Part shown: positions 5,077-5,834 of the stretch, one piece after another
Position numbering within the stretch: position 1 is the first letter of the stretch
Layout of the letters: every line of letters starts with the position of its first letter
From: CAZKUN01 sp964555935
GTDB taxonomy: Bacteria > Armatimonadota > Zipacnadia > Zipacnadales > VGFC01
Length of the DNA: 5,834 nt
Assembly (NCBI GenBank): GCA_964555935.1
Contig: CAZKUN010000400.1
Coordinates: forward strand, 1 to 5,834
Direction: 5' to 3'
Position numbers and translations under genes: made by a program
The notes under the pieces: generated by a model
What the model saw: the letters and a program-made list of their open reading frames with translations, nothing else
Databases searched by the model: none
What the model was told of the DNA's origin: nothing

Positions 5077-5834
5077 CTACGGGAGGTTGACGCCTTGGCG
5101 CTTGAGTTCGNNNNNNNNNNGCCCGCCATGGTCGCCGCCAAGCCGAGGCCCTTGTAGATGGCGGCGATGTCGGTGGCGCGAGGTGAGGCATTGGTGTCAG
5201 CGGATACGGCCGCGCCGACGCCGGCGGCCTGGCCGGTCACCATCGTCAGAGCCATGACGCGGAGGAGCATCGGGTTCTCCTGGCTGACGCTGCGGCCCGC
5301 GCCCATGAGAAGGCCATCGACCCCCTTCGGGACGAGGCAGCGGTATGGGATGTCGTACGTCTCGTCCTTGAAGGTCTGACACCCCCACGCGCCGGGCGCG
5401 TCGCTCTTCTTGAAGTCATGCTGCACGACACCGACGCCGACGGCGTCGGCGAAACGCGTCTCCTGCTTCTTCATCTCGCCCGTGAAATCGAACTCCCCCT
5501 CAATCCAGCGGCTGGCGCGGATGCCCAGGTCATCCGCGAGGGCATCAACATGCGCGCTCGCGAACCCCGGCACGTGCTTGCGGAAGTAATCGGCGACGGC
5601 GTAGGCCATGCGCTTGCCATCGGTCATGGCGCGGGTGATCTGGGCGACATCGAGGTCCTCGATCTCGCACCAGCCGGTGATCATGTGGACGGCGCCCAAG
5701 TCGCGGATGGCGTGCATCTGAAGCGCGGCGCAGGCGGATTGGACGCCGACGGTCTCCGGGTACTCGCCGGATTCGAGGCCCCGTCTGATCAGATCCATTT
5801 GGATGCCGCCGCCATGAGGGAAGGCTGCGCCGGC
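5077..5834 (-). CDS. FAD-dependent oxidoreductase (FAD_oxidored family), C-terminal part; 5' end cut by window edge, internal gap
   Basis: The frame is open from the window edge, giving 238 residues before the run of N at 5111-5120. After the gap it resumes in another frame as ELKRQGVNLP and a TAG stop (complement of 5077-5079). Family hallmarks are GIRASRWIEGEF (about 136-147 of the visible part), YDIPYRCLVPKGVDGLLMGAGR and LRVMALTMVTGQAAGVGAA near the C-terminus. These match the same blocks in the flavoenzyme at 2062-3381, so the two are paralogues, though clearly diverged. The N-terminal Rossmann fold lies outside the window. The ATG at 5796-5798 is internal, because the frame continues upstream with related-looking sequence (AGAAFPHGGGIQ). 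The placeholder gap of 10 does not keep the frame, so the true gap is probably a different length. The substrate is unknown. Confidence 0.85.
5111..5120. other. Assembly gap (10 N)
   Basis: A run of ten N lies inside the 3' end of the second flavoenzyme gene. The codons on either side join in frame only if the missing length is 2 modulo 3, and ten is 1 modulo 3. The run is therefore probably a fixed-size or estimated placeholder rather than an exact count. Confidence 0.9.

Noticed and set aside
4767..5110. Continuation of the second flavoenzyme frame through the N gap into the kinase region
   Set aside because: It exists only because the placeholder N are read as codons; the correct tail ELKRQGVNLP with a TAG stop lies in another frame.
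1..5834. CRISPR array, tRNA/rRNA, insertion sequence, defence or phage genes
   Set aside because: No regular direct repeat-spacer pattern, no cloverleaf-like segment and no transposase or integrase frame was seen on either strand.

Overview
The window is GC-rich bacterial chromosomal DNA. It holds five protein genes and no RNA gene, CRISPR array, transposase or phage gene that I can support. Two genes run off the edges, and a 10-base run of N (5111-5120) marks an assembly gap, so this is probably a draft or metagenome-assembled scaffold. The gene content (a URO-D/corrinoid-methyltransferase-like protein, a CocE/NonD hydrolase, two FAD_oxidored-type flavoproteins and a sedoheptulokinase-like FGGY kinase) recalls environmental heterotrophs such as Armatimonadota, Planctomycetota or related uncultured lineages. 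That placement rests on remembered family distribution and is weak.

Layout: (1) 1-254, minus, N-terminal part of a URO-D-like gene; (2) 255-391, divergent spacer with a perfect inverted repeat; (3) 392-2035, plus, CocE/NonD-family hydrolase with a probable signal peptide; (4) 2036-2061, convergent 26-base spacer almost filled by a 20-base palindrome; (5) 2062-3381 (possibly to 3456), minus, FAD-dependent oxidoreductase; (6) about 3382-3532, divergent spacer with another palindrome; (7) 3533-4957, plus, FGGY carbohydrate kinase starting at TTG; (8) 4958-5076, convergent spacer with degenerate cgaaga repeats and a second copy of the palindrome seen in (4); (9) 5077-5834, minus, C-terminal half of a second FAD-dependent oxidoreductase, interrupted by the N gap.

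Every gene is opposite in orientation to its neighbours, so no two are co-transcribed within the window. The kinase and the first flavoenzyme share a divergent intergenic region and could be co-regulated. A theme of sugar or small-molecule oxidation plus kinase activation is plausible, but it is inference. The most notable DNA-level observation is a set of short palindromes, one at each of the four gene junctions. Two of them belong to one 30-base repeat family and supply the TAG stop codon of both flavoenzyme genes. I found no clear sign of a new multi-gene system.
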